A stretch of 64,000 nucleotides of DNA, from assembly GCF_022376445.1 (NCBI RefSeq), contig NW_025954971.1:310001-374000 (forward strand), written 5' to 3'. How positions within the stretch are numbered: the stretch's first letter is position 1; each line of letters opens with the position of its first letter. Of this stretch, positions 35,548 to 46,398 are shown piece after piece. Origin of the DNA: Fomitopsis serialis (lineage: Eukaryota; Basidiomycota; Agaricomycetes; Polyporales; Fomitopsidaceae). The position numbers and the translations under genes are program-made. The notes below the pieces were generated by a model. The model was not told the origin of the DNA, did not search any database, and saw only the letters and a program-made list of their open reading frames with translations.

Positions 35548-36921
35548 GGCAAGCATTTGAAGGAGGTCGAGCTCGCGAAGTTGGCCCAGCTACAGGAGAG
35601 TCGGAAGGCGGGAACACCCGCAGGGGAGCCCAAGTCGAGGAAGAAGGGCGAAGGATCTGCTTCTGGGGCGGCGGTCCGCGCCTCCAACGAGGAAGCGGAA
35701 AGTGGCGGAGCGGGACAAGGAGGATAAGAAGGACAAGGATAAGGAGTCTGTAACGAAGTCAGCCACTAGCAAGGTATGAACATCTGGTAGTACGTGATTC
35801 GCTAATTAATCACGAAGCAGACGAAGAGATCCCGGCCTTCGCAGGCTCACGGCAGCGACGCTCCCTCGCCAGCTGTCTCGCAGCGAGTAGCAGCGGGCCC
35901 ATCTTCCCCACGTCGACCACACGCATCTCAAGCGCACTCACGCAGCCTCTGGATCAGCTATGCAAGTTCCACCACCGACCATGGTTGCGCCTCCGGTACC
36001 ACAGCCGCTAAGTCCACCCGACGAGACGCAGTTCTTCGATCGCGTCAAACACGCGCTGGATAATAGGGACGCGTACAATGAATTTTTGAAATCGAGAACT
36101 CGTGTCGCCAACAACTCAGGACCAGATCAATGCCCGGCGGAACACAGAACGGGTGGTTGGGCCTGACGAGAACATCTTCCGAATAGACTGGGTAAGATGC
36201 TCCGCGCAATCTGTACAGCGTGTTGATGAACACGACTTGGCCTTAGCTGCCTGACAGCAAGATGGTGACTGTGCAACTCTTCGGGAAGGATGACTCGAGG
36301 TTTGTCGACTCCGAGGCGCTCACTGGACGGTGGCAAGCATACGTTCAATCATACGTATCAGTAAGCGATGTCTTTGTCACTAGCCTGTGGCATTGCCTGA
36401 CCACAATTTCAGGACGACCGGACACAAGGGGTCCCTACCCGCGCAGGTTCTAAGCGGCCGTTCCTCCGGAAGTGAGTCCTGTCCAAGGTCGCTGGAGTGT
36501 GTTTGGTATTGATACTGACGTCTTTAGATCGAGGTTACCAATTGCAACAGATGAAGTACCCGAGGTCGTTGCGCATGGCGGGTTGGAGATCAAGGTATGC
36601 GTACGGACGTACCGGCTCTTCTTTGTCTCCGACACCGAAGACTATCTGTGGCGCGTCGTCGACTCAGATGAGATCTCTTCTGCGCGCGAGAAGGGACGGA
36701 TACAAAGCAATAAGAGACGGCAGTGGTTGGAACGATTCGCAAGGCAACGGGAGGAGCCGCAGCAACGGAAAGAGCAGAGTAATCCCGATCCTTCCGTCGC
36801 TCCTCCTGGCCCGGAGGCTAAGTCGAAGTCTCCTGAAGAAAGCCAGCATGACCAGGAGGCTCCGCGGCCTGAGGGCGAGCCTTTCCTTACGAAACCACAG
36901 GAGTCCACTAATGTCGCTTGA
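35548..36921 (+). pseudogene. SIN3 fragment with internal deletion (copy C)
   Basis: It begins inside the linker after PAH2 ([15 protein letters not shown] text, then [20 protein letters not shown]), keeping a reading frame the full gene has lost at this point, then loses 10 bp. It continues through the exon [17 protein letters not shown] and the start of PAH3. It then jumps at about 36091 (EFLK to SRTRVANNSG) straight to the C-terminal exons, the same 2 kb deletion as copy A. The last exons ([40 protein letters not shown]; stop at 36921) are intact. The join is out of frame, so no functional SIN3 can result. Confidence 0.85.
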
Positions 36922-39900
36922 GGACCTTCATGATACTCCGTTTGCTCGGTGGGCCCATTCATTTGCACCCTGTATGGATGCATATCCGGTGATCTACCTT
37001 CGACCTTCGTCTGTTTCCATGTTGTGTTCATGTACGTATGTATGTAGTACAATACTATCACGCTAGTGAGGGATGTTAGTGAAGACATGGTACACGTCCA
37101 TCTGGACAATCCCGGCGCTTGAGCACTTGAACGTTTGAAGACCTTCACTCGAAATGCCGCCATTTTGCCCTCGTACCACACCATTAGCTACCACCCCTCA
37201 AACTGATCCCATTGCTTGACCATCACTATGTACGCCGCAGGTATAGACTACTGTACACCTGCTGTACACTCCTAGAACGGGACGCAGATCTTGGGCGCGT
37301 TTTAACGCCCATGCCGGCGTCTGCCGGGTCTCCCACGGTGCCATCACTGATCGTGGCTGCTTGCATTGTCTCCCCGATTTGGTAGGCGTTGCTGAACTTG
37401 TACGACCACGAGCCGCAGTGCGTTGTTCTCTCTGACTCACCGACCACAGCGCTGAGTCTGAAATCAGGCAGCCACACGCTTCTCTCACCACGCGCAGGCG
37501 TGTATATAAAGATGGACGCGCCCCAGGTGCAATGTTGTCGTCCGCTCCCACTCGCAGGCATCTGGCCACCGCTCGCTCTGTGCGCAGAGCCACCGAGTCA
37601 TCCTCTAGCTTTCTTCATCCTCAACTTTCAACAAGTCGAGCCTCCACAAGGTATCCGTCGCCGTCCCGGTCGCAAGATGTTCTTCCTGCGCTCGGCGCCG
37701 CCCGGCCCCGGCCGGGAGCCTCGTACTCCTCCCAAGAAAGAGAAACGTAAGGATTCTGTTTCGGTGGTCTTGATCATCATGCTAACTTGAAGATTTCAGA
37801 GCCCAAAGTTGTCAAGTCTACGCCCCACAAGATCAGTGCCGTTGATAGCGTCCAGGACGCCAGTTGTATGCTCTGGCAACCCAGGCACGATGAATTCATT
37901 TACCGGGAGTACACCGATAAGATTCATCGGGACGTTGGTGTCGAGACGTTCATACGCGCTGTGTTCGGCATCGGCTGGGAGCACATACCACCGACTCCGT
38001 ATCGCAGGCAGGCTGCGAAGGCAAAGGACGCCGACTGCTACTCGCTCTTGGGGGCCGATATCAAAGAATACCGTACTAGCAGCGACGAGAGATCCAGCTA
38101 TCAGCCGCTTAACCTTATGGCCAATGGATTTTTGACGCAGCTCTATGGCCCGAACGTGGAGGGCGGCCACGACACTCGTCAAGCAGCCGACGATACCGAG
38201 GCGCGTCGGCAACGGCTCCTCCATGTCAAACAGCACTGGGATCGCCCCGACCGTACGCCACGCATGTACTCGGGCCGCTTCATTAAACACGACTGCGAAG
38301 CTATCAACGTCCGCAAGTCAAAGGACAAGCCGGATGGCACCTACGGCATGTCGATGGGGAAGCCCGTGTGGGAGTGGGAGTTGGTCCCCATTGAGGTTGG
38401 GAAGAACCACGAAAAGATCAAGAAGGCGAGTGACGTATTTGTACGCTGCGAGAATGGTACATTCACTATATCGGTTCGTCCCATCCTACCCCACTGGTCA
38501 CCACCAGCTGATCTGCCCACAGCAGGCCACTCGTCCCCGCTCTCAAGCTGAGGGCGAAGTAGCTGGGAACAGTTCTGCTGACAAGACCGGATCGGACCGT
38601 GAAGGCCAGCCCGTATCAGAGGCGAGGAACGAGGCACCTGAGGACGAGATTGCGTCAGATGGTGAGGTCGAGGCGCTCCTCGAAGACGATGCGCATACGT
38701 CGACCGCAGACGTACCGCAGGAGACCAGCGGGGCCGTTTCCGTGAGCAAGCGGAAGCGCAAGGCCGAGGAGGAGGTCCCGGCACCCGGTTCCAAGCGCCC
38801 GCGGCGTACTACGCCTGGCGGACACCGCCGCATGTCCTCCAAGGAGGTCCAAATCGTGCGATACGTGAACCACATTATGTCGTCCAATGTCCGCTCGTAT
38901 GCTATCGGACTCCTCATCGAAGGGAACGCGATGCGAGTCGTCTACGGTGATCGAATGGGTATCGTGTTCACGAGGGCGTTCAAGTTCCTGGACAAGGAAG
39001 CCCATCTGTTTCTCCTAGTTCTTGCCGCTATAGGAGGCGCAGGCGTGCACGATTTGGGAATCCACCCGATCCTCAGCTTCAACGAGCTCAATAAAGAACG
39101 AGATGTCTTCCACCCTGACCGGGGCTATGCGTTGTCCAAGGCGCTTGTTCGACTAGAGGTTCGGGATGCGCAGGGTGTCTCACGCCAGCTCGAGTTCGAC
39201 ATTGATGAAGCCGACAAGATCCGCCCTGTCGACACCGCTTTCGGTCTCATTGGTCGAGGGACGACGATAATCGCTGTAAAGGCCAAGGGTGGCCCAGCGC
39301 TCGAGATGTGCGGGTCGGAACCGCTCGTTGTGAAGGTGGCGTGGCCACACAAGGCGCGTCAGGCTGAAGACAGGATGATACGTACTGTTCGTCGGCAATT
39401 GTCCGCGAAGAAAGCGAAATACCTGGAGTATGTCGTGGACATGAAGTGCGCGGTCACGAAGAGCATCGAGGAGATGGACCTGCCGCGTGTTGCGATGGGG
39501 ACCTACCCCGAGGAGCAAGACCTGCGCGTTTGCCGCACTCTGATTTTCAAGCGCTACCGACGCTTGGAGGACATCGGGTCTGCGGAGGGTTTCCACATTG
39601 TGTTTGTGGATGTCGTTCGTGGTACGTCGTATCTAGTGCCTAGCCAGAGTTCTCACTGACGAGTCTTTTAGCTCATTACTGGGTGTACGAAACGTCGAAG
39701 ATACTTCACCGCGATATCAGCACCAACAACATCATGTGGTTCATGAAGGATGGGCAGGTTGTTGGCGTGATCTGCGACTGGGATCTCGCGGAAGATCATA
39801 GCAACGGCGATGTTCGAACTATTGAACCCGCGAAAGCGGCGAGCACTTCGTGGTTACCATGGACGCGCACGGGTGCAAAGACGGCCGATACGTCGAATAT

Positions 39901-40197
39901 ACCGAAGAGTCAAGCCAACGCTGAGCAAGTTCCGGGGTCGACGACTGTGCCGTCGGAGAGCGAGCGTCTGCAGAAACCGAGATACCGCACCGGCACTGGC
40001 CCGTTCATGGCGCTGGACCTTCTACGCGAAGGGGATCCTCCAGTGCACAAGTATCGCCACGACCTCGAATCGTTCCTATACGTCTACGTTTACACCGTCG
40101 CTGGATACGATCCGACAAACAAGATATTCCAACCGATCCAGCAATGGCAACTCGACTCGCTCATCGCCATCGGAGACAAGAAGCACAAGTTTCTGAC
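35756..40197. repeat. Right arm of the 4.44 kb inverted repeat
   Basis: It mirrors 14054-18494 with almost no differences. The spacer between the arms is about 17.3 kb. The arm ends inside FunK1 exon 4, where this copy switches to sequence of the 24.5 kb type (gacggatcctgtggaggct). Confidence 0.9.
37503..37510 (+). promoter_or_regulatory. TATA box of FunK1 copy C
   Basis: TATATAAA lies 2 nt before the longest-frame ATG (37512). This suggests the mRNA starts beyond that ATG and that translation may begin at 37677 (MFFLRS). Confidence 0.5.
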
Positions 40198-40468
40198 GGA
40201 TCCTGTGGAGGCTCGTGCCATCTTGTCCTCCGGTCATGACGATTTCAAGCCGTTGCTTGAGCATGGAGCATTCCTGCCGCGGCTCATCAGCGTCTTTGCA
40301 CACCTTGAGTTCAAGATGAATGACATCAAGCTTCTCAGCATCGATGCAATGTATTACACTTCCGCAGAAGAAGCCGAGGCCTCGATAGGTAAGATTGAGA
40401 GGGAGAGGGACGAGATGATTACATACAGTAAATTCATGCGGGTGCTCGGAGCGTCGGAGGATATATAG
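37512..40468 (+). CDS. FunK1 fungal-type protein kinase (copy C)
   Basis: Exons 37512-37746, 37800-38434, 38523-39621 and 39672-40468 join to 921 aa with no interruption. Motifs in order: FIYREYTDKIHRDVGVETF, WEWELVPIEVGKN, a Lys/Arg-rich possible nuclear signal (SKRKRKAEEE ... GSKRPRR), RSYAIGLLIEGNAMRVVYGD, HIVFVDVVR, ILHRDISTNNIMW (Asp about 671), DWDLAED (about 692), GTGPFMALDLL and YRHDLESFLYVYVYTVAGYD. These are hallmarks of FunK1 kinases of Agaricomycetes. It is practically identical to copy A over 4.4 kb, but the C-terminal ~90 residues (ILSSGHDDFKPLLEHGAFLP onward) are distinct from both A and B. It lies downstream of a SIN3 fragment, as in the other two units. Substrate unknown. Confidence 0.87.
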
Positions 40469-41458
40469 ACTCGGGTTTCTGCCCTCCCTTGACGGCACTT
40501 GCGTTGGTCTTCGCATGTCTTGTATACACAGCACAAGCGCGATCATTATCTCTCCTTTCCTTGACTAGATCTCTGGCATGACGTGTCTCATCCATCCGGT
40601 GTATATTACGCGGTCTTCTATAGTATGTAACACACGATGTCGTTCGCCACCATCATGATGTGTTCTCAACTCATGGCCCTCGTGCCATGCCGAACATAGC
40701 GCATCATCACAACAACGACCATGCTATATTGATCCATATCTATGTGTCTTCTCTCCTGTACCAACCACGACACCAAATGCGGTCACAGCCGTGCTTGACG
40801 TATCAAACAGCATACGATCCCCGGGCCATGACTCAAACTCTGTAACACAAGTGCAATGCGTAGTACTGTCGGATCTCAGCCCCGACACACTCTGAACAGC
40901 ACGAATGTGCAGAACGCAAGAAGAGCGGCGAATACATAGTAGAACACGCCACCTACCCTGTCCTCGGCGCCCCCGAAGAGCGCACTGCGCAGCGGGAGGA
41001 AGACAAACCCGACGAGGAAGTTCGCGATCCCTGAGGGTACGGTGCGAACTCAATTACAGTTGACTAAGAGACTGGCGGAAGAGAGCGCGGAAACGCCTGC
41101 GCATCGTGCGCGTGAAGTATGGTTGGTTGTAGGATCGTTGAACGCTGTGGAGATGCTTACGTGCTAGTGCGTCGCACCAGACAGTTGCTATGCTAGCATC
41201 GAGGAGCAGACAGTCATCAACGGGCGGCGGAGGCTGGGTTTCAGCACCATGATGGCTTCCTCTTGATCATTGCGTTCGGGCTACTCGACGACTCGTAGGG
41301 CGAGTTCATCTCCCGCCGCCCATTCATGCAAGCTCTGGCGTAAATGGCACTGTTGACATGGTTGCTAGTGCAAGTGATCACCACCCACAAATCAATGTAC
41401 AGCATATCCTACAGAAACCGCCAGCTGTCATGCTCGAGCTGCGTATGACGGACAATCC
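40469..41458. other. Intergenic DNA between FunK1 C and THDV copy D
   Basis: This is the inverted equivalent of 23457-24494. It holds the transporter-exon relic and otherwise no gene. Confidence 0.5.
40876..41030 (-). pseudogene. Orphan transporter-like exon, inverted copy
   Basis: The minus strand encodes the same IANFLVGFVFLPLRxALFGG and YVFAALLAFCTFVLF text as 23925-24078, with a few substitutions. The DNA before the exon is shortened by about 30 bp, replacing the original acceptor with ccctcag. Confidence 0.45.
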
Positions 41459-43134
41459 TCAGAACCCGCCGTCGGGCTGGTAAGCAATGATCAATCGCCA
41501 CTTCTCATCTTCCTTCTTCTTTCCCTTGCGAGCCTTTCGCTCCGCCTTCCGCTCCTTCTTTCGCTCCTCCTCCCGTGCTTTGCGCTCGTCTTTCTGTGCT
41601 TTGCGCTTCGCCTTCCGCGCTCTGCGCTCCTGCCGTCTCTGATCCTTCGTCGCATGTCTCCCGCCAACCTGTTCGTGACCTTCATCTTCGGAACTGCTTG
41701 AGCTACTGCTGTCATCCTCGTGCACGGTCGCATCTGGCGGGGGTGCACCGTCAGGCCCATTATAGGTTACCGAACCCTTTGCAAGGACGACGGTCATCCG
41801 CCGCGGATGGAAGAAATACTGTCGAGTGGAGTCATGTACTGCGCAACACTTCGAATGCTCATCGACACTCACCACGTTCCACAGATCGATCAACTCGCCC
41901 ACAGCGCCAGTCTTCTTATTCCTCATTACATGCTCGATTCCTTTCGTCACCAGCATGCCTTCGCCGTGACGCGCATCAGTCCAGGACTCTAACCCAAGTT
42001 CACGCGAGAGCTACTCACCCGTCAGTCCAGCATGCATGGATATCGGTGCAACCGCGGCTGCTATGCGGTTCGCGGGCGAAAGCGAGCCTGCCACCTTGAC
42101 ATCATGCAGAAACCGCTGCCAGTCGTCTTCAGCAACGTCGTGCGTCGCGAACGGGTGCGGTACAGCCCTCGATGGCGGTGGGACCTGAGGGAATCCCTTG
42201 TCGAGGTCCTTGCTCAGGCTCGCAAGGAACGCTGGCTCGAATGGCTCGTATGGCAGGTCCAGACGTGGTGACCGGAGGAATGACGGTGGCGGCGGATCGA
42301 CGAGCTCGCTGACGCTCTGCCCAGGGGCTGCTTTCCTCAGGTGCTCAAGTATGCCGCCTCCCCCCGCGAAGGCGCAGGAGCCGGGGATAATCGCATGCTG
42401 TCCTAGGGAGTGTGCGGCGGCGATCTCAGTATACAGTTTACCCACAAGCCAAAAAAACCCCTTACGGGATATCCCCCACCCGGAGGTCTCATCCCGAGCT
42501 CAGGACCAGTGTGGCGGCTTGCGCTACCCACGCATTAAGCTTCGGCCACATGTGACAAACAGAAAAAAGTGAGTACATACCTTGTGTTCGTCTGGGTACT
42601 TCCATTGAAGCCGGGACTGGATGCATATCTGGCGGGTGCAGGATAGTCGTCACCATAGAAGGGTGTCCCATCAGCAGCATGACTCTGGTAGGACGTGTTG
42701 TGCTGGGACGCATAGGATCTCTGCGGCCGGCTGGCCATCCCGGAAGTGCTCGCGTATGCAGCCTGCGTTTGGCTGGCCATCCCTGTGGGTGGCCCGGGGT
42801 ACCCAACGTTTGACTGATATGCCCCGCGGCCCGAGGACCTCTCGTTGTGCTGCTGCTGTCCCTCGTAAGGCATGGACATAGAGCTGGCATTATGGACATC
42901 GGGTGGTATCGATCGACGCCAATCATCTTGTGCGCGGGGAGGATAAGCGTCTACAAAGGTGCCCCCGAGTCTGTCGGACCGCCTGAGTTCCAGAGACGGT
43001 GGAGCATAGCCCTCTGAACGATCGACAGCCTCGGCGTATGCTGGGGGTGGGAGGTCCTCATGGTGGTAACCAATGTGAGAATTGTTGCTGCCTTTCTCGG
43101 AGGGTGCGTATCCATGCGTGTCGGGCGGGATCAT
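41459..43134 (-). CDS. THDV-family uncharacterised protein (copy D, with exon 1)
   Basis: Exon 1 (43134 to about 42581) starts MIPPDTHGYAPSEKGSNNSH and is rich in Tyr, Pro, Ser and Gly (PPPAYAEAVDRSEGYAPPS, SMPYEGQQQH), probably disordered. A GTATGT donor leads to exon 2 with LEHLRKAAPGQSVSEL, DPPPPSFLRSP, FATHDVAEDDWQRFLHDVKV. Exon 3 has MLVTKGIEHVMRNKKTGAVG; exon 4 has FFHPRRMTVVLAKGSVTYNG, an acidic-serine run, a Lys/Arg/Glu-rich tail and WRLIIAYQPDGGF. It is the most complete member here. I recall comparable proteins in many filamentous fungi, with no assigned function. Relative to copy B one G is missing near the start of exon 2, which affects only a low-complexity stretch. The tail could bind RNA or acidic partners; this is a guess. 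Confidence 0.7.
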
Positions 43135-44911
43135 CTTGCTCGTGTGGAGATGCTGGAAGGTGAAGTTGTGGCAGGACGGTTGGATGAGGTAGATAGCTGA
43201 ACAGAAGGCTGCCCTTGTGCCGCGCATCTTGGATGGCTCAACGAGATTAAGTACCATGTACGGTAATAGCTGTTAGGTTCTGTATTCCTGTCCACGACAC
43301 TGCCTCCACGACAGGGAGTACGCAGTAAGGCCACCTCCGCAGCGCTCAGCGCTCACTACCGCTTCTGTCGAGAGTCCCGAGACCTTGACAGCCGACTGTG
43401 CTCCTCTACGACTATCGCTATCAGTATACGTTCGGCTGGGGTAACGAACGCGCGGCTATGACGGTCGTTATCGCGGAAAAATACTTAGACTTACGAAGAC
43501 TTACGACTTACTTATCGCGTTAGACTTGCTGCTTAGTCGACACACAAATTGTACACCTTGGACATACATTGATGCCAGTTTGTACACTCAGACTCTACAA
43601 CCGTGCTGATTTTGTGCCTTATTACCACTGAATGTGTAAGTTTGCAGCAACAGACACCCGCTGCTCACCATAGGGCGCCTAAGTCCGGTCTGGGGGCTGG
43701 CCAATTGCCTAATCCGGAATTATTAGCCAATTATGGTAACTTCATCCACACGCATTATTGTTTATTGCACGGCATGGATAACACGGATCATGACCGCCCG
43801 GAAGCCCGATTATAAGACGAAGCTGAGCTGCGAAATGTTTCATAAAACCACCCAGTCTCCATTATTGATGAGACATATGGCCCGGAGTGCTACAGTAGGA
43901 GAGCCTGCATGGCCATGAGCCCGCAGTTCTCATCGAAAATAACAGATATTATGACACCAAATAGAAGTGCATGAACCTAATACAGAACTTGTACTAATCA
44001 CAGAGAAAAAGTCTGGCGCAGCGGTCCTGGCTTCATCCCGATTTGGCAATGACTGCCTCGGGCACGTCGGCCGGGCGCCAATTATACTAAGTCTAAGTCG
44101 CGCGAAAGTAAGACTTGTCGGTAAGTATTTTTCCACGAAAACGTCACTCATACGCGGCGCACGTAGTACACAGCCTACGTGGATGTCCAATTACTTCATC
44201 ACACAGTTGGCCCGGCGTAAACCTTAGACTCTTGTAGGGGCAAAACTCCGCGACCGGTTCTCCGACGCCAACTTGGCGTCGCATCGGCATAACCGCGCAA
44301 GGACCGCCTTACGAGGCCATGGCGGAACATATCCACGAAGCGTACTTACCGTGACTTACTAAGTCAAGGACGTGTTGGACGGAGCCACAGGCCGCATCAA
44401 GACGCTTTAGTACCCAGACACCGCGGATGCGTTCTATCATCAAAGTTCTGAATGAAGATGCCATCGAACGCCCATGTCTTGTAATCATATCGACACTGCA
44501 AAGCATCCGGTTCGCAGGTCTTGTTGGGGGCACCTCGCGCTTACGCCCCGTCCAGTCATACATGGTTATGGCGCAGTGGCGTATATAGACGCGATGCACA
44601 GCTGACAGTCTGGGCTCGGGCTCCCAATTATGCGTGACATGTATGCGCGGCATTCGGAGAGTGATTTGCAAGAGGGATTCTCGGACGTACTGCCAGGGTT
44701 TGCCAACGTGAATAACCTTCCTCGAACAATAGCTGGTCATTTATGTGATCAGCTTCAGGAGAGGTATGATCAAACGTGAAAAGACCTGATGGGGCTCTCG
44801 TCGCGAGCCCTGGCCACGCCAGAATACATCTAGCACATAATTAGAAAACTGCACATACTCTGGGGTATTACACGAGTCACTGCGCTCAAGCGACGTAGGT
44901 ACAGACAGTCA
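43135..44911. other. AT-richer intergenic region with a possible MITE
   Basis: No gene is recognised. The upstream side of THDV copy D lies at the left. A ~670 bp segment with imperfect terminal inverted repeats occupies the middle (listed separately). The 44.25-44.9 kb part has only a 143-codon minus-strand frame without family resemblance. Confidence 0.4.
43466..44140. mobile_element. Possible MITE with imperfect inverted termini
   Basis: The left end reads cgttatcgcggaaaaatact; the right end on the opposite strand reads gttttcgtggaaaaatactt. Both are followed by weaker shared blocks (cttac, tcgcg, tagactt). The interior is AT-rich and codes for nothing recognisable. I could not identify a target duplication, so this is tentative. 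Confidence 0.35.
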
Positions 44912-46398
44912 TTAGAATCTGCGATGATAAGCAATGACCAGTCGCCACTTGTTCTGCTCCTGATAGACTTCGTACGTGCCCATGTCCGGCGGGCTTGCAC
45001 CATCAGGTCCACTGTAGGTCGTCGAACCTTTTGCAAGGACGACGGTCATTTGCCTGGGATGGAAGAAACTCTACATAGAAATGTCACGAAGGATGAAACG
45101 GTGCAAGAGACACAGCTGTGCTTACCGCGTTCCATTGGTCGATTAGCTCGGCTACAGCAGTACTCTTTCTACTCTTCGTCATTTGATCAACCCCCATCGA
45201 CACGAGCGCTCCTACACAACGACAGACATCAGTCAATGATTAAATGATTGAGATACCACATGAGAAAGAGCGACGAACCCACTATCCCGACCCTCCGACC
45301 CATCTGTGCCGAGTTGGACGTGAGCGAGCTCGCCAACTTGACATCATGCAAGAACCTCTGCCAATCGTCTTCGAACACATCATGCGTAGCAAACGGATGC
45401 GGCGCGACCCTCGATGGCGGCGCGACTAGAGGAAAGCCTCTGTCGAGATCTTTGTCCAGACTCTTGACGGACGCAGGCTCGAAAGGTTCGTAAGAAAGAT
45501 CCGGGCGCGCAGGGCGTCGGAACGAGGGGGGCGGGGGATCGAGGAGCGCGCCCACGCCCTGGTCTGGCCCGAGGCTGCTCACCAAGGCCCCACTTATCAC
45601 GCCTCTACCTCTCAATCCCGCAGGGGACGATCGTATGCCAACATCACGGGTATACTGCAGGAATACGCATCAGCGTCACCCTACCCCTGCATGGAGGATG
45701 TCCCTACAAGTAATTCCCGAGGTGTCATCCTCGGAGACAGGCGTCCTAGTCCTAGGCGGGAAGAGGGGTAGAGGCTTGTGCAACTCAAGTGTTAGGGCCT
45801 CCGCAAACGCACATAGGATACGGGTACATACCTCTCGTACATCTGGTTCCTGTCACTGTATCCAGAAGTCGGCGCATAACCGGGAGACGCATAGTTCATG
45901 CCAGCAGGGGGGATCGCATAATCGCTGCGAGTCTGATACGACGCGCCGGGCTGGGAAGCATAAGGACTATGCAGCTGATTACCTGCCCCGGAGGTCCCTG
46001 CGTAGTCGGCATACGGTTGGCTGGGCATCCCCGACGGTGGTTGCCCTGCATAAGGCTGGTGGAATCCGCGGGTCGATTCATAGGACTGGCGACCCTCGTA
46101 AGGCATAGACGCATCCTTGGTCCACGGCTCATTTGCGGCATATGCTGCAGTCGATCCCTCGGTCAATATACGCCTCGGGAGTGGGTAAGTAGGCCGAACG
46201 AAACTTGCCTTCCTCGCGGAGGAAATCGTCGGCAGGAGGACCCCTGTCCGAACGATAGGAGGCATTGGGCGGTGAGCCATACCTAGCCGAGTGATCGTCG
46301 ACGCCCGTATATGGGGGCGGGACTTCCCCATAACCAGCACCGATGGGAGGATGGTTATGTGGGCCTTTTTCCGAGGGTGCGTACGCGTCGAGTGTCAT
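44912..46398 (-). CDS. THDV-family uncharacterised protein (copy E)
   Basis: Start MTLDAYAPSEKGPHNHPPIG, parallel to copy D. The Tyr/Pro/Gly-rich first exon continues (MPYEGRQSYESTRGFHQPY, YASPGYAPTSGYSDRNQMYE) but needs one frame change near 46230. Later exons: LLDPPPPSFRRPARPDLSYE, FATHDVFEDDWQRFLHDVKL; ALVSMGVDQMTKSRKSTAVA with ELIDQWN; FFHPRQMTVVLAKGSTTYSG, then EQNKWRLVIAYHRRF-stop. It lacks the Lys/Arg/Glu-rich tail of copies B and D, showing the tail is dispensable in the family. It is clearly older than the B/C/D set, as protein similarity is moderate and DNA similarity is low. A TATA-like tttatata lies about 85 nt upstream. Confidence 0.62.

Larger units (their letters stand above)
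40190..42412. repeat. Right arm of the second inverted repeat
   Basis: Inverted match of 22512-24770. It abuts the 4.44 kb arm with no gap, so the 35.8-42.4 kb copy is a chimera of the two left-hand copies. Similarity ends next to the exon-2 acceptor of THDV copy D. Confidence 0.8.

Noticed and set aside
38145..39659. A single 504-codon frame starting at 38145 as one FunK1 exon
   Set aside because: The part before 38523 is a wrong-frame read of exon 2 and the intron; conserved text in that stretch lies in the other frame.
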